NCBI GenBank assembly: GCA_009838175.1
Contig: VXSB01000007.1
Span: 1-59,458, forward strand
Direction of reading: 5' to 3'
Source: Chloroflexota bacterium
GTDB taxonomy: Bacteria; Chloroflexota; Dehalococcoidia; Lucifugimonadales; Lucifugimonadaceae
DNA length: 59,458 bases
In this document: in pieces, positions 26,493 to 35,082 of the stretch
Layout of the letters: every line of letters starts with the position of its first letter
Numbering within the stretch: the first letter of the stretch is position 1
Notes under the pieces: model-generated
Told to the model about the DNA's origin: nothing
The model's input: the letters and a program-made list of their open reading frames with translations, nothing else
Database searches by the model: none
Made by a program: the position numbers and the translations under genes

Positions 26493-27287
26493 CTAGTCGG
26501 AGTCCTCTGCCTCGTCTTGGTCTTCCTCGTCGTCGGGATTGAATCCGGGGACAAGCTGGAATCGTTTGAAGCCTTCGGCGAATGGTGCGTCGATGTTTTT
26601 GCCGTTTTCGGCTCGCCATCTTCGCATCCACTTGTGGACGTTTTCGGGTTGGTCGAGCTGGCTGACGTGAGATTTGATGGCACCGATGGCTTTTTCGACG
26701 TCTTCCTCTTCTAGCGGGTTCCAGTGAGAACTGCCCTCACCGAACATCATGACCCAAACTTCGTGGACTTTCCATGCGTCGAGGTCTTGTGCCAAAAGGC
26801 CTTCGTCCCAGAGGTGGTCGCGGGCAGATGGAAATACGGCTGAGAGTGCGGCTTCGCCGGCTGCGAAGTGGTCTGGGTGGCCGATGTAGTTGCTGTGCGA
26901 AAGGTCGCGGGTGGGGTTGGTGGTGATGAGGATATGAGGGCGGTGTTTACGGATGACGCGGACGATTTCACGTCGGAGTGCGATGGTTGGTTCGAGGTAA
27001 CCGTCTGGAAAGTCGAGGAATTCGATGGATTTGAGTCCTAGGACGCGTCCGGCTTCGGTTTGCTCATCTTTGCGGATTCGGCTTAGTTCGGTGGCTGAGA
27101 GTGAACGGTCTTCGGTTCCTTTGGAGCCGTCGGTGCACATTACGTAGACGACTTCCCAGCCGAGTCGGGTCCATTTTGCGACGGTCCCGGAGCATCCCCA
27201 ATCGGCGTCGTCGGGATGTGCGAATACGACCATTGCTCTGGAATGAGGTTCTTGTTCGGGCGGGACGGGTTCAGAATCTGTGGTCAT
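26493..27287 (-). CDS. LmbE/PIG-L type N-acetylglucosaminyl deacetylase
   Basis: Zinc-dependent deacetylase of the LmbE/PIG-L family, acting on N-acetylated sugars or sugar conjugates. The zinc motif AHPDDADWG is near residue 23, and the third ligand is in YIGHPDHFAAGEAAL. The Asp catalytic base is the second Asp of the AHPDD motif. Relatives include MshB and BshB of mycothiol and bacillithiol synthesis; no other low-molecular-weight thiol gene is adjacent, so the substrate is open. The C-terminus is very acidic. The gene's coding strand is C-rich because the + strand is strongly G-rich in this region. Confidence 0.86.
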   Translation of the reverse strand: MTTDSEPVPPEQEPHSRAMVVFAHPDDADWGCSGTVAKWTRLGWEVVYVMCTDGSKGTEDRSLSATELSRIRKDEQTEAGRVLGLKSIEFLDFPDGYLEPTIALRREIVRVIRKHRPHILITTNPTRDLSHSNYIGHPDHFAAGEAALSAVFPSARDHLWDEGLLAQDLDAWKVHEVWVMMFGEGSSHWNPLEEEDVEKAIGAIKSHVSQLDQPENVHKWMRRWRAENGKNIDAPFAEGFKRFQLVPGFNPDDEEDQDEAEDSD

Positions 27288-27360
27288 GGGATCGTCAAGT
27301 GAGTTAGTTGAGGGTGGATCGTAATAGTACTGAGAATCAATGTTAATTTTGGGCGCGATT

Positions 27361-27573
27361 AATCACGGGGGTGTGCCCCCTTTGTCCCCCGTATCGGGGT
27401 ACGGGCACCCCTTGCGGGCAGGTTTCAAACCTTGCCCCTACTGTGTCCCTTTTTGGGCGAAGGGGAGAGATTCCGCGCTGCGCTCGGAATGACAGAGGGG
27501 AGCGTTTAATTGAAGGGTTTTCATCCTCTACCTAACCCTCTCCCATCAAGGGAGAGGGGATGCGTGACCTACC
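27361..27573. repeat. Cluster of dispersed inverted repeats
   Basis: The gap between the deacetylase start and the TetR stop is packed with several different stem-loops. They include GGGGG-TGTG-CCCCC (27367-27380), CCCCG-TAT-CGGGG (27387-27399), an imperfect GGGCAGGTTT...AAACCTTGCCC (27417-27438) that continues into CCTAC, ATTCCG...CGGAAT (27470-27490), and a perfect CCCTCTCCC-ATCAA-GGGAGAGGG (27536-27558). These look like unrelated families of small dispersed repeats landing in one place. The last codons of the TetR gene extend toward this repeat area. Confidence 0.6.
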
Positions 27574-28212
27574 CTAGCCCCCTCCTGAAGAAGGTGTGAT
27601 GTGATTGGTTGTGGAGATTCCTTGGAAGATGGTGTCTACGGTGTTTTCGATTTGGGTTCGGGTTTGGGGTGCGCCTAGAATGTGGCGGGCTAGGATGGAG
27701 CCTACCATTGCGTATACGGCGGTTTCGAGGTCGGTTTCCGGGCGGATTTCTCCGCGTTCGACGCCTCTTTGGAGGACTGCTACGGCGTCTTCTCTTCGGG
27801 GTTGCATGATGCGGTTTCGGAAGAGTTCGAGCAGTGCCGGGTTTCGTCGTTCTTCGACGAGGAGGGCTCCCATGACCGAGAATCCGGGGCCACGTTCCAA
27901 CGCGGTCAGGTTTTGGATAAGCATCTCGATGATGTCGTCGCGGGCGCTGCCGGTGTCTGGTGGCGGTCCGAAGTTGTCGGTCAACGATCTCATCGCGGCG
28001 GCTGTGAGTTCTTCTTTGTTTTCGTAGCGCCGGTAGATGGTGGTTTTGCCTACCCCTGCGATGTTTGCGACGCGTTCGACAGACATTGCGGCGTATCCGA
28101 CATCGGTGAGTACTTGGATGGTTGCCCGAAGTATCGCGCGGTCCAGATTGGGGTCGCGTGGTCTTCCGGGTTTTGGGTCTTGTTGGGTTACCTGCGGGTT
28201 TGTCTGGGTCAA
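27574..28212 (-). CDS. TetR-family repressor
   Basis: A 212-residue TetR/AcrR repressor. The N-terminal helix-turn-helix is seen in AILRATIQVLTDVGYAAM and GVGKTTIYRRYENKEELTAA; the rest is a helical ligand-binding domain. It lies 133 bases downstream of the MFS exporter gene on the same strand and likely controls it. A 15-base palindrome upstream of the exporter is the obvious operator. The last residues (after about 200) run into the repeat cluster and are probably not part of the fold. Confidence 0.9.
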   Translation of the reverse strand: MTQTNPQVTQQDPKPGRPRDPNLDRAILRATIQVLTDVGYAAMSVERVANIAGVGKTTIYRRYENKEELTAAAMRSLTDNFGPPPDTGSARDDIIEMLIQNLTALERGPGFSVMGALLVEERRNPALLELFRNRIMQPRREDAVAVLQRGVERGEIRPETDLETAVYAMVGSILARHILGAPQTRTQIENTVDTIFQGISTTNHITPSSGGG

Positions 28213-28271
28213 TTTCTAGGGACTTGGATCGATAACGAAACCTTCCGTCAGAGTAGCAGAAGGGTGAATAT

Positions 28272-28291
28272 GGGATGCCCCTCTGGATGGA
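28272..28291 (+). repeat. GGGATGCCCC repeat, copy 1
   Basis: GGGATGCCCC-TCT-GGATGGA lies between the MFS and TetR genes. The same two blocks recur in inverted orientation at 30007-30027 on the other side of the MFS gene. Confidence 0.5.
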
Positions 28292-28345
28292 CGTTCCGTT
28301 TGCTGAAGCGCTGGCCTTCGACGGAATGACGATGACGATGGCGTT

Positions 28346-29920
28346 CTACTGATGATGTGGATTGGCCTGGTTCGGGGTTTCGATGTCTGCGGTTGGTTCG
28401 AGATGGCGGGCTGGCATGAATCTCAATACGAGAATGGATCCGATAATGGCGATTGCGGCGGAGACAAGAACGGCGACACCCAAGGCGTCGGTGAATCCGG
28501 TCTTTGCGGATGCGACCAATGGGGCCGCGATCTCTGCCGGGAGCATCGAGGCCACTCTAGCGGCGGCACCGACGGAGTCGCTGGCGGCGTGTGCGGCTTC
28601 GGGCGGGAGCGAAGCAACGACGTCTTGCATGCGGGAGTTGAATACGGTGTTGATGACCGATCCGATGACGGCGACTCCGAATGCACCGGCGACTTGGCGG
28701 GTGACATCGTTCATGGCGGATGCGATGCCGGCGTTGGCTTCCGGCACTGCTCCCATGACGGCATCAGTGGAAGGTGCCATGACATTGCCCATGCTAAACG
28801 CGAGCAGGAAGAAGGTAGTGCCGATGACCCAGTAGCTGGTGTCGGTTTGCCAGAACGAGATGGAGACGAAAAGGGCGGTCAGTCCAAAAAGTCCCGCAGC
28901 GACAACTCTGTTGGTGCCCAATCTTCCGACCAATCGATGACTCAGACCTGCGCCGATCGCCATGCCGAAGGCGATGGGAATCATCCGTAGCCCGGCTTCA
29001 AGCGGTGTGAAGCCTTGAACGAACTGAAGGTACTGGGTCATTCCAAAGATCATGCCGAAGAGGGCGAAGAAGCCGATAGAGATAGCTCCGGCGCCGGCTG
29101 AGAATCTCAGGTTTTTGAAGAACGCGAGGTTGAGCATGGGGTGATCAGTCCTGAGCTCCCAGACGATGAATATGGCGACTAGGATTGCGCCGCCTGCGAG
29201 CCCGGAGATTATGGAGAGATTGGTCCAGCCGTGAGTAGGTGCTTCGATGATGAAGTAGACCAATGTGGTTACGGCGGCGATGGAGAGGATGGCTCCCGGA
29301 ATGTCTAGTGAGACGGGATTCGGGTCACGGCTTTCGGGAACGAGTACGAGTCCGGCGATAAGTGCGATTAAGACTATCGGTATGTTGATGAAGAATACGG
29401 AGCCCCACCAGAAGTTTTCGAGGAGCAACCCACCAGTAACGGGTCCGATTCCGATGCCTAGACCGGCGACGGCGGCCCAGATTCCGATCGCTTTGCCGCG
29501 TTCCTCTCTTGGGAATACGTTGGTGATTATGGAGAGGGTTGACGGCATGATGAGCGCGCCTCCGATGCCCATCAATGCCCGAGCGGCGATGAGTTGTGCG
29601 CTGGAGTCTGCATAAGTGGCGAAGAGGCTGGAAAGCCCGAATATGACGAGTCCGACTTGGAGGGCTCGTTTGCGTCCGAATCGGTCTCCTAGAGCGCCCA
29701 TCGTGAGGAGTAGGCCTGCAAAGACGAGGATGTAAGAGTCGACCATCCATTGGAGCGATGTTGCACTGGCGTTGAACTCACGTTGGAGGGTAGGAATTGC
29801 GACGTTGAGGATGGTGTTGTCGAGCCCGATGATGAGGAGACTTGTGGAGAGGACTACCAGAGTGAACCAGCGTCTCTTGTATGCGGTGGTTTGGGCGGGA
29901 TCGGCGATGGTAGTTTGCAT
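28346..29920 (-). CDS. MFS drug exporter, DHA2 (EmrB/QacA) family
   Basis: A 524-residue major-facilitator protein with about 14 membrane segments, of the proton-driven DHA2 drug exporter group. Motifs: LDNTILNVAIPTLQREF (motif of TM1), GALGDRFGRKRALQVG (motif A between TM2 and 3), RALMGIGGALIMPSTLS, and GLGIGIGPVTGGLL (antiporter motif C). ATG 29920 is used; the frame is open on to 30313, but that would run through the operator and promoter. A TetR gene follows on the same strand. The likely role is efflux of an unknown toxic compound, induced when that compound releases the repressor. Confidence 0.93.
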   Translation of the reverse strand: MQTTIADPAQTTAYKRRWFTLVVLSTSLLIIGLDNTILNVAIPTLQREFNASATSLQWMVDSYILVFAGLLLTMGALGDRFGRKRALQVGLVIFGLSSLFATYADSSAQLIAARALMGIGGALIMPSTLSIITNVFPREERGKAIGIWAAVAGLGIGIGPVTGGLLLENFWWGSVFFINIPIVLIALIAGLVLVPESRDPNPVSLDIPGAILSIAAVTTLVYFIIEAPTHGWTNLSIISGLAGGAILVAIFIVWELRTDHPMLNLAFFKNLRFSAGAGAISIGFFALFGMIFGMTQYLQFVQGFTPLEAGLRMIPIAFGMAIGAGLSHRLVGRLGTNRVVAAGLFGLTALFVSISFWQTDTSYWVIGTTFFLLAFSMGNVMAPSTDAVMGAVPEANAGIASAMNDVTRQVAGAFGVAVIGSVINTVFNSRMQDVVASLPPEAAHAASDSVGAAARVASMLPAEIAAPLVASAKTGFTDALGVAVLVSAAIAIIGSILVLRFMPARHLEPTADIETPNQANPHHQ

Positions 29921-29940
29921 TGGCCTGGCTCCATTAAGTA

Positions 29941-29955
29941 ACGATACCGTATCGT
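29941..29955. promoter_or_regulatory. Candidate TetR operator before the MFS gene
   Basis: ACGATACCGTATCGT is a perfect palindrome with seven-base arms around one C, 20 bases upstream of the exporter start and inside an AT-rich promoter-like stretch (TAATTATATA follows). The form is typical of TetR/AcrR operators, and the only TetR gene in the window is in the same transcription unit. Confidence 0.65.
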
Positions 29956-30006
29956 AATTATATAGCGATGTTGGGAATAGTGTTGGTTGAGGCGCGGTTG
30001 GATTGC

Positions 30007-30027
30007 TCCATCCTACCGGGGCATCCC
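30007..30027 (-). repeat. GGGATGCCCC repeat, copy 2 (inverted)
   Basis: On the minus strand this reads GGGATGCCCC-GGTA-GGATGGA, matching copy 1 at 28272-28291 apart from the spacer. Confidence 0.5.
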
Positions 30028-30088
30028 CCTGCGTTCGCTTCGAGAAAGGGGACGGTTTTGTGTCGATGTTTGGTTTAGGATTTTGGGA

Positions 30089-30607
30089 ATGAGTGAGAAT
30101 GCTAATGGACCGTTGGTTTCGGTGATTATGGGGAGTCGTTCGGACTTGCCGACGATGCGTCATGCGGCGGAGGTTTTGGGCGACTTGGGTGTTGCGCATG
30201 AGGTTCGGGTTGTTTCGGCGCACCGGACTCCGGATTTGATGTCGGAATTCGCGAAGGAGGCTAAGGCTCGTGGGGTGAAGGTGATCATTGCGGGTGCAGG
30301 CGGAGCGGCGCATCTGCCGGGGATGGTGGCGGCGAATACAAATTTGCCGGTGATCGGAGTGCCGGTTGAGAGTTCGTCTTTGAGCGGGTTGGATTCGTTG
30401 CTGTCGATCGTGCAGATGCCGCGCGGGGTTCCGGTGGCGACGGTTGCGATTGGGCGATCAGGGGCGGTGAATGCGGGTTTGCTGGCGGCGCAGATTATCG
30501 GGGCGTTTGATGAGGAGGTTTTCGCGCGGTTGGTGATGAGGCGGGCCAAGGCGGAGGCGGAGGTGTTGGCTGGGACTTATGTTGGTGAAGAGGATTTGGG
30601 TGGGTAG
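30089..30607 (+). CDS. purE: N5-carboxyaminoimidazole ribonucleotide mutase
   Basis: PurE moves the carboxyl group from N5-CAIR to give CAIR in purine synthesis. The 172-residue protein shows the family motifs [39 protein letters not shown] and [20 protein letters not shown] 30089 is the natural start; an open frame to 29987 is not conserved. It is followed after 12 bases by purK, its usual partner. Confidence 0.96.
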   Translation: MSENANGPLVSVIMGSRSDLPTMRHAAEVLGDLGVAHEVRVVSAHRTPDLMSEFAKEAKARGVKVIIAGAGGAAHLPGMVAANTNLPVIGVPVESSSLSGLDSLLSIVQMPRGVPVATVAIGRSGAVNAGLLAAQIIGAFDEEVFARLVMRRAKAEAEVLAGTYVGEEDLGG

Positions 30608-30619
30608 AAGGTGGGGGTG

Positions 30620-31762
30620 ATGGGTTCTGATTTGACGATTGGGATATTTGGTGGTGGGCAGTTGGGGCGGATGTTGGCTATGGGGGCCCGGGTGATGGGG
30701 TATCGGTCGGTTTCTTTGGATCCGGGAGAGGATTGTCCGGCTTCGCAGGTTACGGACCATCACATCGTGGCGGCATATGATGATTTGGGTGCGGCGCGGG
30801 AGTTGGCGGAGCGGTCGGATGTTGTGACGTATGAATTTGAGAATGTGGATGCTACGGCGATTGAGGTGATTTCGGAGTTGAAACCGGTCTATCCTTCGCC
30901 GTCGGTGCTAAGGGTTTGTCAGGATAGGGAGATCGAGAAGTCGACGATGCGGGAGTTGGGGATTGGAGTGCCGGAGTTTCGGGTCGTTCGGTCTGGTGAG
31001 GAAGCGTCGGAGGCGGTGCGAGAGATTGGTGTGCCGGTGGTGATGAAGACTACGCGGTGGGGATATGACGGTAAGGGGCAGCAAGTGGTGCGGAATGCGA
31101 GTGATGCTGAGGCTGCGTTTGAGGAATTGGGTGGATCTGAAGATGCGCCGGTGATTGTGGAGGGGTTTGTGGATTTTGAGATGGAGGTATCGGTGGTTTG
31201 CGCTCGATCCCTTGACGGAAAGATGCGCACGTTTCCGGTTTCGGAGAATGTGCATGTAGGTGGGATTTTGGATACGTCAATTGTTCCGGCGCGGTGTTCG
31301 GATGCGGTCAAGGATGAAGCAGTGCGGGTTGCGATGCGGATTGCGGAGGGCCTGGATGTGATCGGGTTGATCGCGGTGGAGATGTTTGTTACGCGGGCTG
31401 GTGAGGTTTTGGTGAATGAGTTGGCGCCTCGTCCGCACAACTCGGGGCATTACACGATCGAGGGATGTGAGACGTCGCAGTTCGAGCAGTTGGCGCGGAT
31501 CATGGTGGAGATGCCGATGGGGGATGTTTCGCTGAGGTCGCCGACGGTGATGGTGAATCTTCTTGGGGATGTTTGGGAGACCGCTGGCGGATCGCCGGAT
31601 TGGGGTGCGGTTCTGGCGATGCCGAGGGCGCATCTGCATCTTTATGGGAAGTCTGGGTATCGGACAGGGCGTAAGATGGGTCATATAACGGTTACGGGTG
31701 AGACGGTGGAAGGGGCGTTAGCGGTCGCGATCGTGGCGAGAGAAGCGGCGTCGCGTACGTGA
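30620..31762 (+). CDS. purK: N5-carboxyaminoimidazole ribonucleotide synthase
   Basis: PurK is an ATP-grasp enzyme that carboxylates aminoimidazole ribonucleotide with bicarbonate. Visible: IGIFGGGQLGRMLAMGA at the start, ATP-grasp residues in KTTRWGYDGKGQQVV and VEGFVDFEMEVSVV, and ELAPRPHNSGHYTIEGC, the PurK signature. ATG 30620 (380 residues) has AAGGTGGGGG just upstream and is preferred to GTG 30611. Together with PurE it does the two-step bacterial route to CAIR. Confidence 0.96.
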   Translation: MGSDLTIGIFGGGQLGRMLAMGARVMGYRSVSLDPGEDCPASQVTDHHIVAAYDDLGAARELAERSDVVTYEFENVDATAIEVISELKPVYPSPSVLRVCQDREIEKSTMRELGIGVPEFRVVRSGEEASEAVREIGVPVVMKTTRWGYDGKGQQVVRNASDAEAAFEELGGSEDAPVIVEGFVDFEMEVSVVCARSLDGKMRTFPVSENVHVGGILDTSIVPARCSDAVKDEAVRVAMRIAEGLDVIGLIAVEMFVTRAGEVLVNELAPRPHNSGHYTIEGCETSQFEQLARIMVEMPMGDVSLRSPTVMVNLLGDVWETAGGSPDWGAVLAMPRAHLHLYGKSGYRTGRKMGHITVTGETVEGALAVAIVAREAASRT

Positions 31763-31780
31763 GGTTTTGAGCGAGCAATC

Positions 31781-32854
31781 ATGCCTGCATTTGTAGTTTC
31801 AGCGCCTTCGGAGTCGCAGCGGTTGATCCGTCGCCGACGTTGGAACTTGGCGCGCGGAATAATGGCGCTATTGACGGTAATGGCGATTGGTGTGGTGGGT
31901 TTCAAGGTGATCGAGGGAGACGATTGGACGTGGATGGATGCGGCATATATGTCGGTGATCACGATGTCGACGGTGGGTTTCGAGGAGGTTAGGCCGCTGA
32001 GCGAGTTGGGACGAGTGTTTTCGATAGTGATCATCATTACTGGTGTGGGAGCCTTCGCCTACACCTTTGCGACGCTAGGTGAGCAGCTGATATCAGGTCA
32101 GCTAGTGTCGAATCTGCGGCAGCGCGGCACGGAGGCGATGATGCGGCGGTTGCGTGGGCATCACATCGTGGTGGGTTACGGTGATACGGGATCAGTTGTG
32201 GCTGGCGAGTTGAACGCGCTGGGCAAGGAGCGCGTGGTGGTCGTGGATGCTGATAGTGAGAAGATTCAGAACGCGTCGGAGGATGGATTTGTGGGGATAC
32301 ACGGAGATGGCGGACAGGATGAGGTTTTGATCAAAGCAGGTATCACGCGTGCGAAGAGTCTGATATGTACGGTTGCGCCAGATTCGGCGGCGCTGATGAC
32401 GGTGTTGTCGGCACATGTTATTGCGCCAGATGTGGAGATTGTGGCGAAGGCGACGTTGCCGGAGTCGGAGCCGAAGCTGATTCGTGCCGGTGCATCGAAG
32501 GTGATTTCGATGCATCACATCGCGGCGAGCCGGATCGTTGATGAGATAGTAGGTGCGACGAAAGGTTCTGGAGAGGGATTGAGGAGTATCGAGGTTGAGG
32601 GTGGCGTCGTTTCGGTGGAGACTGGGGAGGTGATCGTGGTTGGGGGTGGGCCGTATTGCGATGTATCGATTGGCGATTCGACGGTGGTTTCCGACAGCAA
32701 AGCGGATGTGGTGGCGATCAAACGCGGGGATTCGGGAGAGCTTGTAGAGGCCACCGATGATGTGGTGCCGCGAGCTGGAGACCGGCTGATACTGGTCGGC
32801 ACGCCGGAGCATGTCGAGGATGCAGTGCAGGCGTTGGTGCGGGCGCAGGGGTGA
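31781..32854 (+). CDS. Two-TM potassium channel with RCK (TrkA) domains
   Basis: A 357-residue MthK-like potassium channel subunit. It has a first membrane helix (about 25-45), the pore loop with filter STVGFEEV (about 64-71), a second helix (about 82-103), then an RCK domain whose Rossmann motif is HIVVGYGDTGSVVAGEL (about 128-144) with a ligand Asp in VVVVDADSEK, and a TrkA-C domain at the end. The filter is TVGFE rather than the common TVGYGD, as in several prokaryotic channels. It follows purK by 18 bases; a role in K+ flux is from family knowledge, and its ligand is unknown. Confidence 0.88.
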   Translation: MPAFVVSAPSESQRLIRRRRWNLARGIMALLTVMAIGVVGFKVIEGDDWTWMDAAYMSVITMSTVGFEEVRPLSELGRVFSIVIIITGVGAFAYTFATLGEQLISGQLVSNLRQRGTEAMMRRLRGHHIVVGYGDTGSVVAGELNALGKERVVVVDADSEKIQNASEDGFVGIHGDGGQDEVLIKAGITRAKSLICTVAPDSAALMTVLSAHVIAPDVEIVAKATLPESEPKLIRAGASKVISMHHIAASRIVDEIVGATKGSGEGLRSIEVEGGVVSVETGEVIVVGGGPYCDVSIGDSTVVSDSKADVVAIKRGDSGELVEATDDVVPRAGDRLILVGTPEHVEDAVQALVRAQG

Positions 32855-32871
32855 GGGTACCCGCTGCGCGA

Positions 32872-32894
32872 GGGCGACCCCACAAGGGTCGCCC
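32872..32894. repeat. Inverted repeat between convergent channel and dehydratase genes
   Basis: GGGCGACCC-CACAA-GGGTCGCCC is a perfect nine-base stem followed by CTACG. It ends one base before the dehydratase stop codon. It shares the tail T-C-GCCCCTAC with the repeats at 27430-27441 and 41265-41276. It may serve as a two-way terminator. Confidence 0.55.
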
Positions 32895-34931
32895 CTACGT
32901 AACCGGTTGGCGTTGTTTTTGTAGGGCTTCGCGGCCGGCGTTTAGGGTTTCGATGATGGATTCGGTGTCGAATACGCAGCCGCCCCAGATGCCGCCGGAT
33001 GCGGCTTGGAGTGCGGCCCATAAACGGGAGTCATCGGGTAGTTGAGGGTGGGGCGCGAGGGCGTCGGGTGTTGGTCGGTTTTCGAGTTCTTTCGTGCCCC
33101 AATCGGCGTCGTGGAAGGTGTCGCCCTCCCCTACTAGGTTGATGGATCCGGTGAGGTCGTTGCGGTCGATGATGATCTCGACTAGATCGCCTTCGCGGAC
33201 GCGTCCGATGGGTCCGCCAGCGAGGGCTTCAGGCCCGACGTGACCAATACAGGCACCGGTGGAGACACCAGAGAATCGGGCGTCGGTGATGAGAGCGACG
33301 TGCTTGCCGTAGGAGAGGTGTTTGAGAGCGGCGGTGATCTGGTAGAGCTCTTCCATGCCGGTTCCTAGCGGGCCGCCGCAGTTGACGATCATGATATCGC
33401 CGGCTTTGATCTTGTAGTTTTCGTCACGGGTTTTGATAGCCGCGATGGCTTCGCGTTCAGAGACGAAGACGCGGGCGTTGCCGGTGTTGCGGTAGACACC
33501 GTCGTGGTCAACCACGGTGGGATCGATCGCGGTGGATTTGATGACGGAGCCTTGAGGTGCGAGGTTGCCGCGCGGGAATGTGACGGTGCTAGTGAGGCCT
33601 TTGGATTTGGCGCGGTCGGCAGACATGATGATGTCGTCGGGGTTTACTCCGTCGACGTTGCGGAGGTAGTTGCGCATGTCTTGTCGGCGTTCGGAGTCTT
33701 CCCACCAATCGAGATTTTCGTCGAGGGATTGACCAGTTGCGGTCAATACGGAGGTGTCGAGGAGTCCGAGGTTTCGGAGGTGGAGCATGACCTCCGGTAC
33801 GCCCCCGGCGGCGTAGAGCTGCGCGGTGGGATGTCCGATGGGGCCGTTCGGGAGAACATCTACGATGCGGGGGACATCGTCGTTTATTCGTCGCCAGTCG
33901 TCGACGTTCATGCGGTAGCGTCCAGCGGCGTGGGCGATTGCAGGAGTGTGCAGGAGTAGGTTGGTGGAGCCTCCACATGCCGCGTGGACGACCATTGCGT
34001 TCTCAAATGCTGCGTCGGTGAGGATGTCGTTGGAGTTGATGCCGCGGTTTTCCGCCATGACGAGGGCGCGTGCGGAACGGACGGCAACATCGAACCATGC
34101 GGGTGTGCCGCTGGGCGAAAGTGCGGCGTGGGTGATGGCGAGGCCGAGTGCTTCGGAAACGACTTGGGATGTTCCGGCGGTGCCTAGGAACTGGCATCCG
34201 CCGCCGGGAGATGCGCAGGCTCGGCATCCGACGTCTTGGGCGTATTCGAGGGTTACTTCGCCTTGTGCGAATCGTGCGCCGATGGACTGAATCATGCCGG
34301 CGTCTTCGCCGGTTTTGGGGGCTAGAGTGACGCCTCCTGGAACGATAACGACGGGTTTATCGCGGAGTCCAGCGACGGCCATCATCATGGCTGGGAGACC
34401 TTTATCGCAGGATGCGATACCCATTACTCCACGGGCGGTTGGGAGTGATCGGGCTTGGCGGCGGAAGACTTGGGCGGCATCGTTGCGGTATGGGAGGGAG
34501 TCCATCATGCCGGTGGTGCCCTGGGTGCGTCCGTCGCAGGGATCGGAGCAGAATGTAGCGAACGGTAGGCCGTTGAGGCGGTCGAACTCGTTGGCGGCGG
34601 CTTTGACCATGGATGAGAGCTCGAAATGACCGGTGTGGAGTCCGAGGGCGACTGGAGTCCCGTCTTCTTCTCGTAGTCCGCCGGCAGTTGCGAGGATGAT
34701 GAACTGCTTACGCATGAGCTCAGCGGGGTTCCAACCCATGCCGGCGTTTTGTGACATGCCGAAGTGATCGCCGCTTGGACTGTTGGTTAGGAAGTCCGCG
34801 GTAAACGGTACGACACCTGCAGGACCATCGGTTTTGGTGCGGATCTCTCGGAGTTCGGCGGTCTGGTCGGTGCCTAGGACGTCTTCCGGGGTGAGATCGG
34901 AGGTTTGGTTGCTTCCGTTTTTGCTGGTCAT
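32895..34931 (-). CDS. yjhG: D-xylonate dehydratase homologue (YjhG/YagF, IlvD/EDD family)
   Basis: A 678-residue Fe-S dehydratase of the IlvD/EDD family, closest in feel to E. coli YjhG/YagF, which dehydrate D-xylonate. Shared family features include [80 protein letters not shown] and the C-terminal [20 protein letters not shown]. The cysteines in these motifs are the cluster ligands. Length matches YjhG better than IlvD (about 560-620), so a branched-chain amino acid role is unlikely. It diverges from the livGFHM transporter with 151 bases between. The substrate is inferred, not proven. Confidence 0.92.
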   Translation of the reverse strand: MTSKNGSNQTSDLTPEDVLGTDQTAELREIRTKTDGPAGVVPFTADFLTNSPSGDHFGMSQNAGMGWNPAELMRKQFIILATAGGLREEDGTPVALGLHTGHFELSSMVKAAANEFDRLNGLPFATFCSDPCDGRTQGTTGMMDSLPYRNDAAQVFRRQARSLPTARGVMGIASCDKGLPAMMMAVAGLRDKPVVIVPGGVTLAPKTGEDAGMIQSIGARFAQGEVTLEYAQDVGCRACASPGGGCQFLGTAGTSQVVSEALGLAITHAALSPSGTPAWFDVAVRSARALVMAENRGINSNDILTDAAFENAMVVHAACGGSTNLLLHTPAIAHAAGRYRMNVDDWRRINDDVPRIVDVLPNGPIGHPTAQLYAAGGVPEVMLHLRNLGLLDTSVLTATGQSLDENLDWWEDSERRQDMRNYLRNVDGVNPDDIIMSADRAKSKGLTSTVTFPRGNLAPQGSVIKSTAIDPTVVDHDGVYRNTGNARVFVSEREAIAAIKTRDENYKIKAGDIMIVNCGGPLGTGMEELYQITAALKHLSYGKHVALITDARFSGVSTGACIGHVGPEALAGGPIGRVREGDLVEIIIDRNDLTGSINLVGEGDTFHDADWGTKELENRPTPDALAPHPQLPDDSRLWAALQAASGGIWGGCVFDTESIIETLNAGREALQKQRQPVT

Positions 34932-35018
34932 CGTGATGCTCTCGATGGTTGTTCAGATGGGGGTTTTGGCGGTATCGCGGTGTAATTGCGATGAAGTATC
35001 AGTTCGGATTTGCGGCTG

Positions 35019-35024
35019 TATAAT
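35019..35024 (+). promoter_or_regulatory. Possible -10 box (TATAAT) for the liv operon
   Basis: TATAAT stands about 60 bases upstream of the livG start in the divergent gap. No good -35 is at the usual distance, so this is a weak call. Confidence 0.3.
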
Positions 35025-35040
35025 CTGATTGCGAAAGTAT

Positions 35041-35079
35041 AGAAGATGAAGTCTGAGTGGGATTTCGGGTGCATCTTCT
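35041..35079. promoter_or_regulatory. Long-arm inverted repeat just before livG
   Basis: AGAAGATG and CATCTTCT are perfect eight-base arms separated by 23 bases, ending three bases before the livG GTG. It could be an RNA stem in the leader that affects translation, or two half-sites for a regulator. Confidence 0.35.
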
Positions 35080-35082
35080 AAC

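Noticed and set aside
27361-27573. CRISPR array or mobile element in the repeat cluster
   Set aside because: The repeats are different inverted sequences without regular spacers; no cas gene, transposase or terminal repeats are present.
28346-30313. MFS exporter with a 131-residue N-terminal extension
   Set aside because: The extension would read through the operator, the promoter and a dispersed repeat, and its sequence is Arg/Asn/Pro-rich without a fold. ATG 29920 directly precedes the first membrane helix.
32895-34931. Dihydroxy-acid dehydratase (IlvD) of branched-chain amino acid synthesis
   Set aside because: Length and motifs such as [11 protein letters not shown] match YjhG/YagF sugar-acid dehydratases better; no ilv genes are adjacent.
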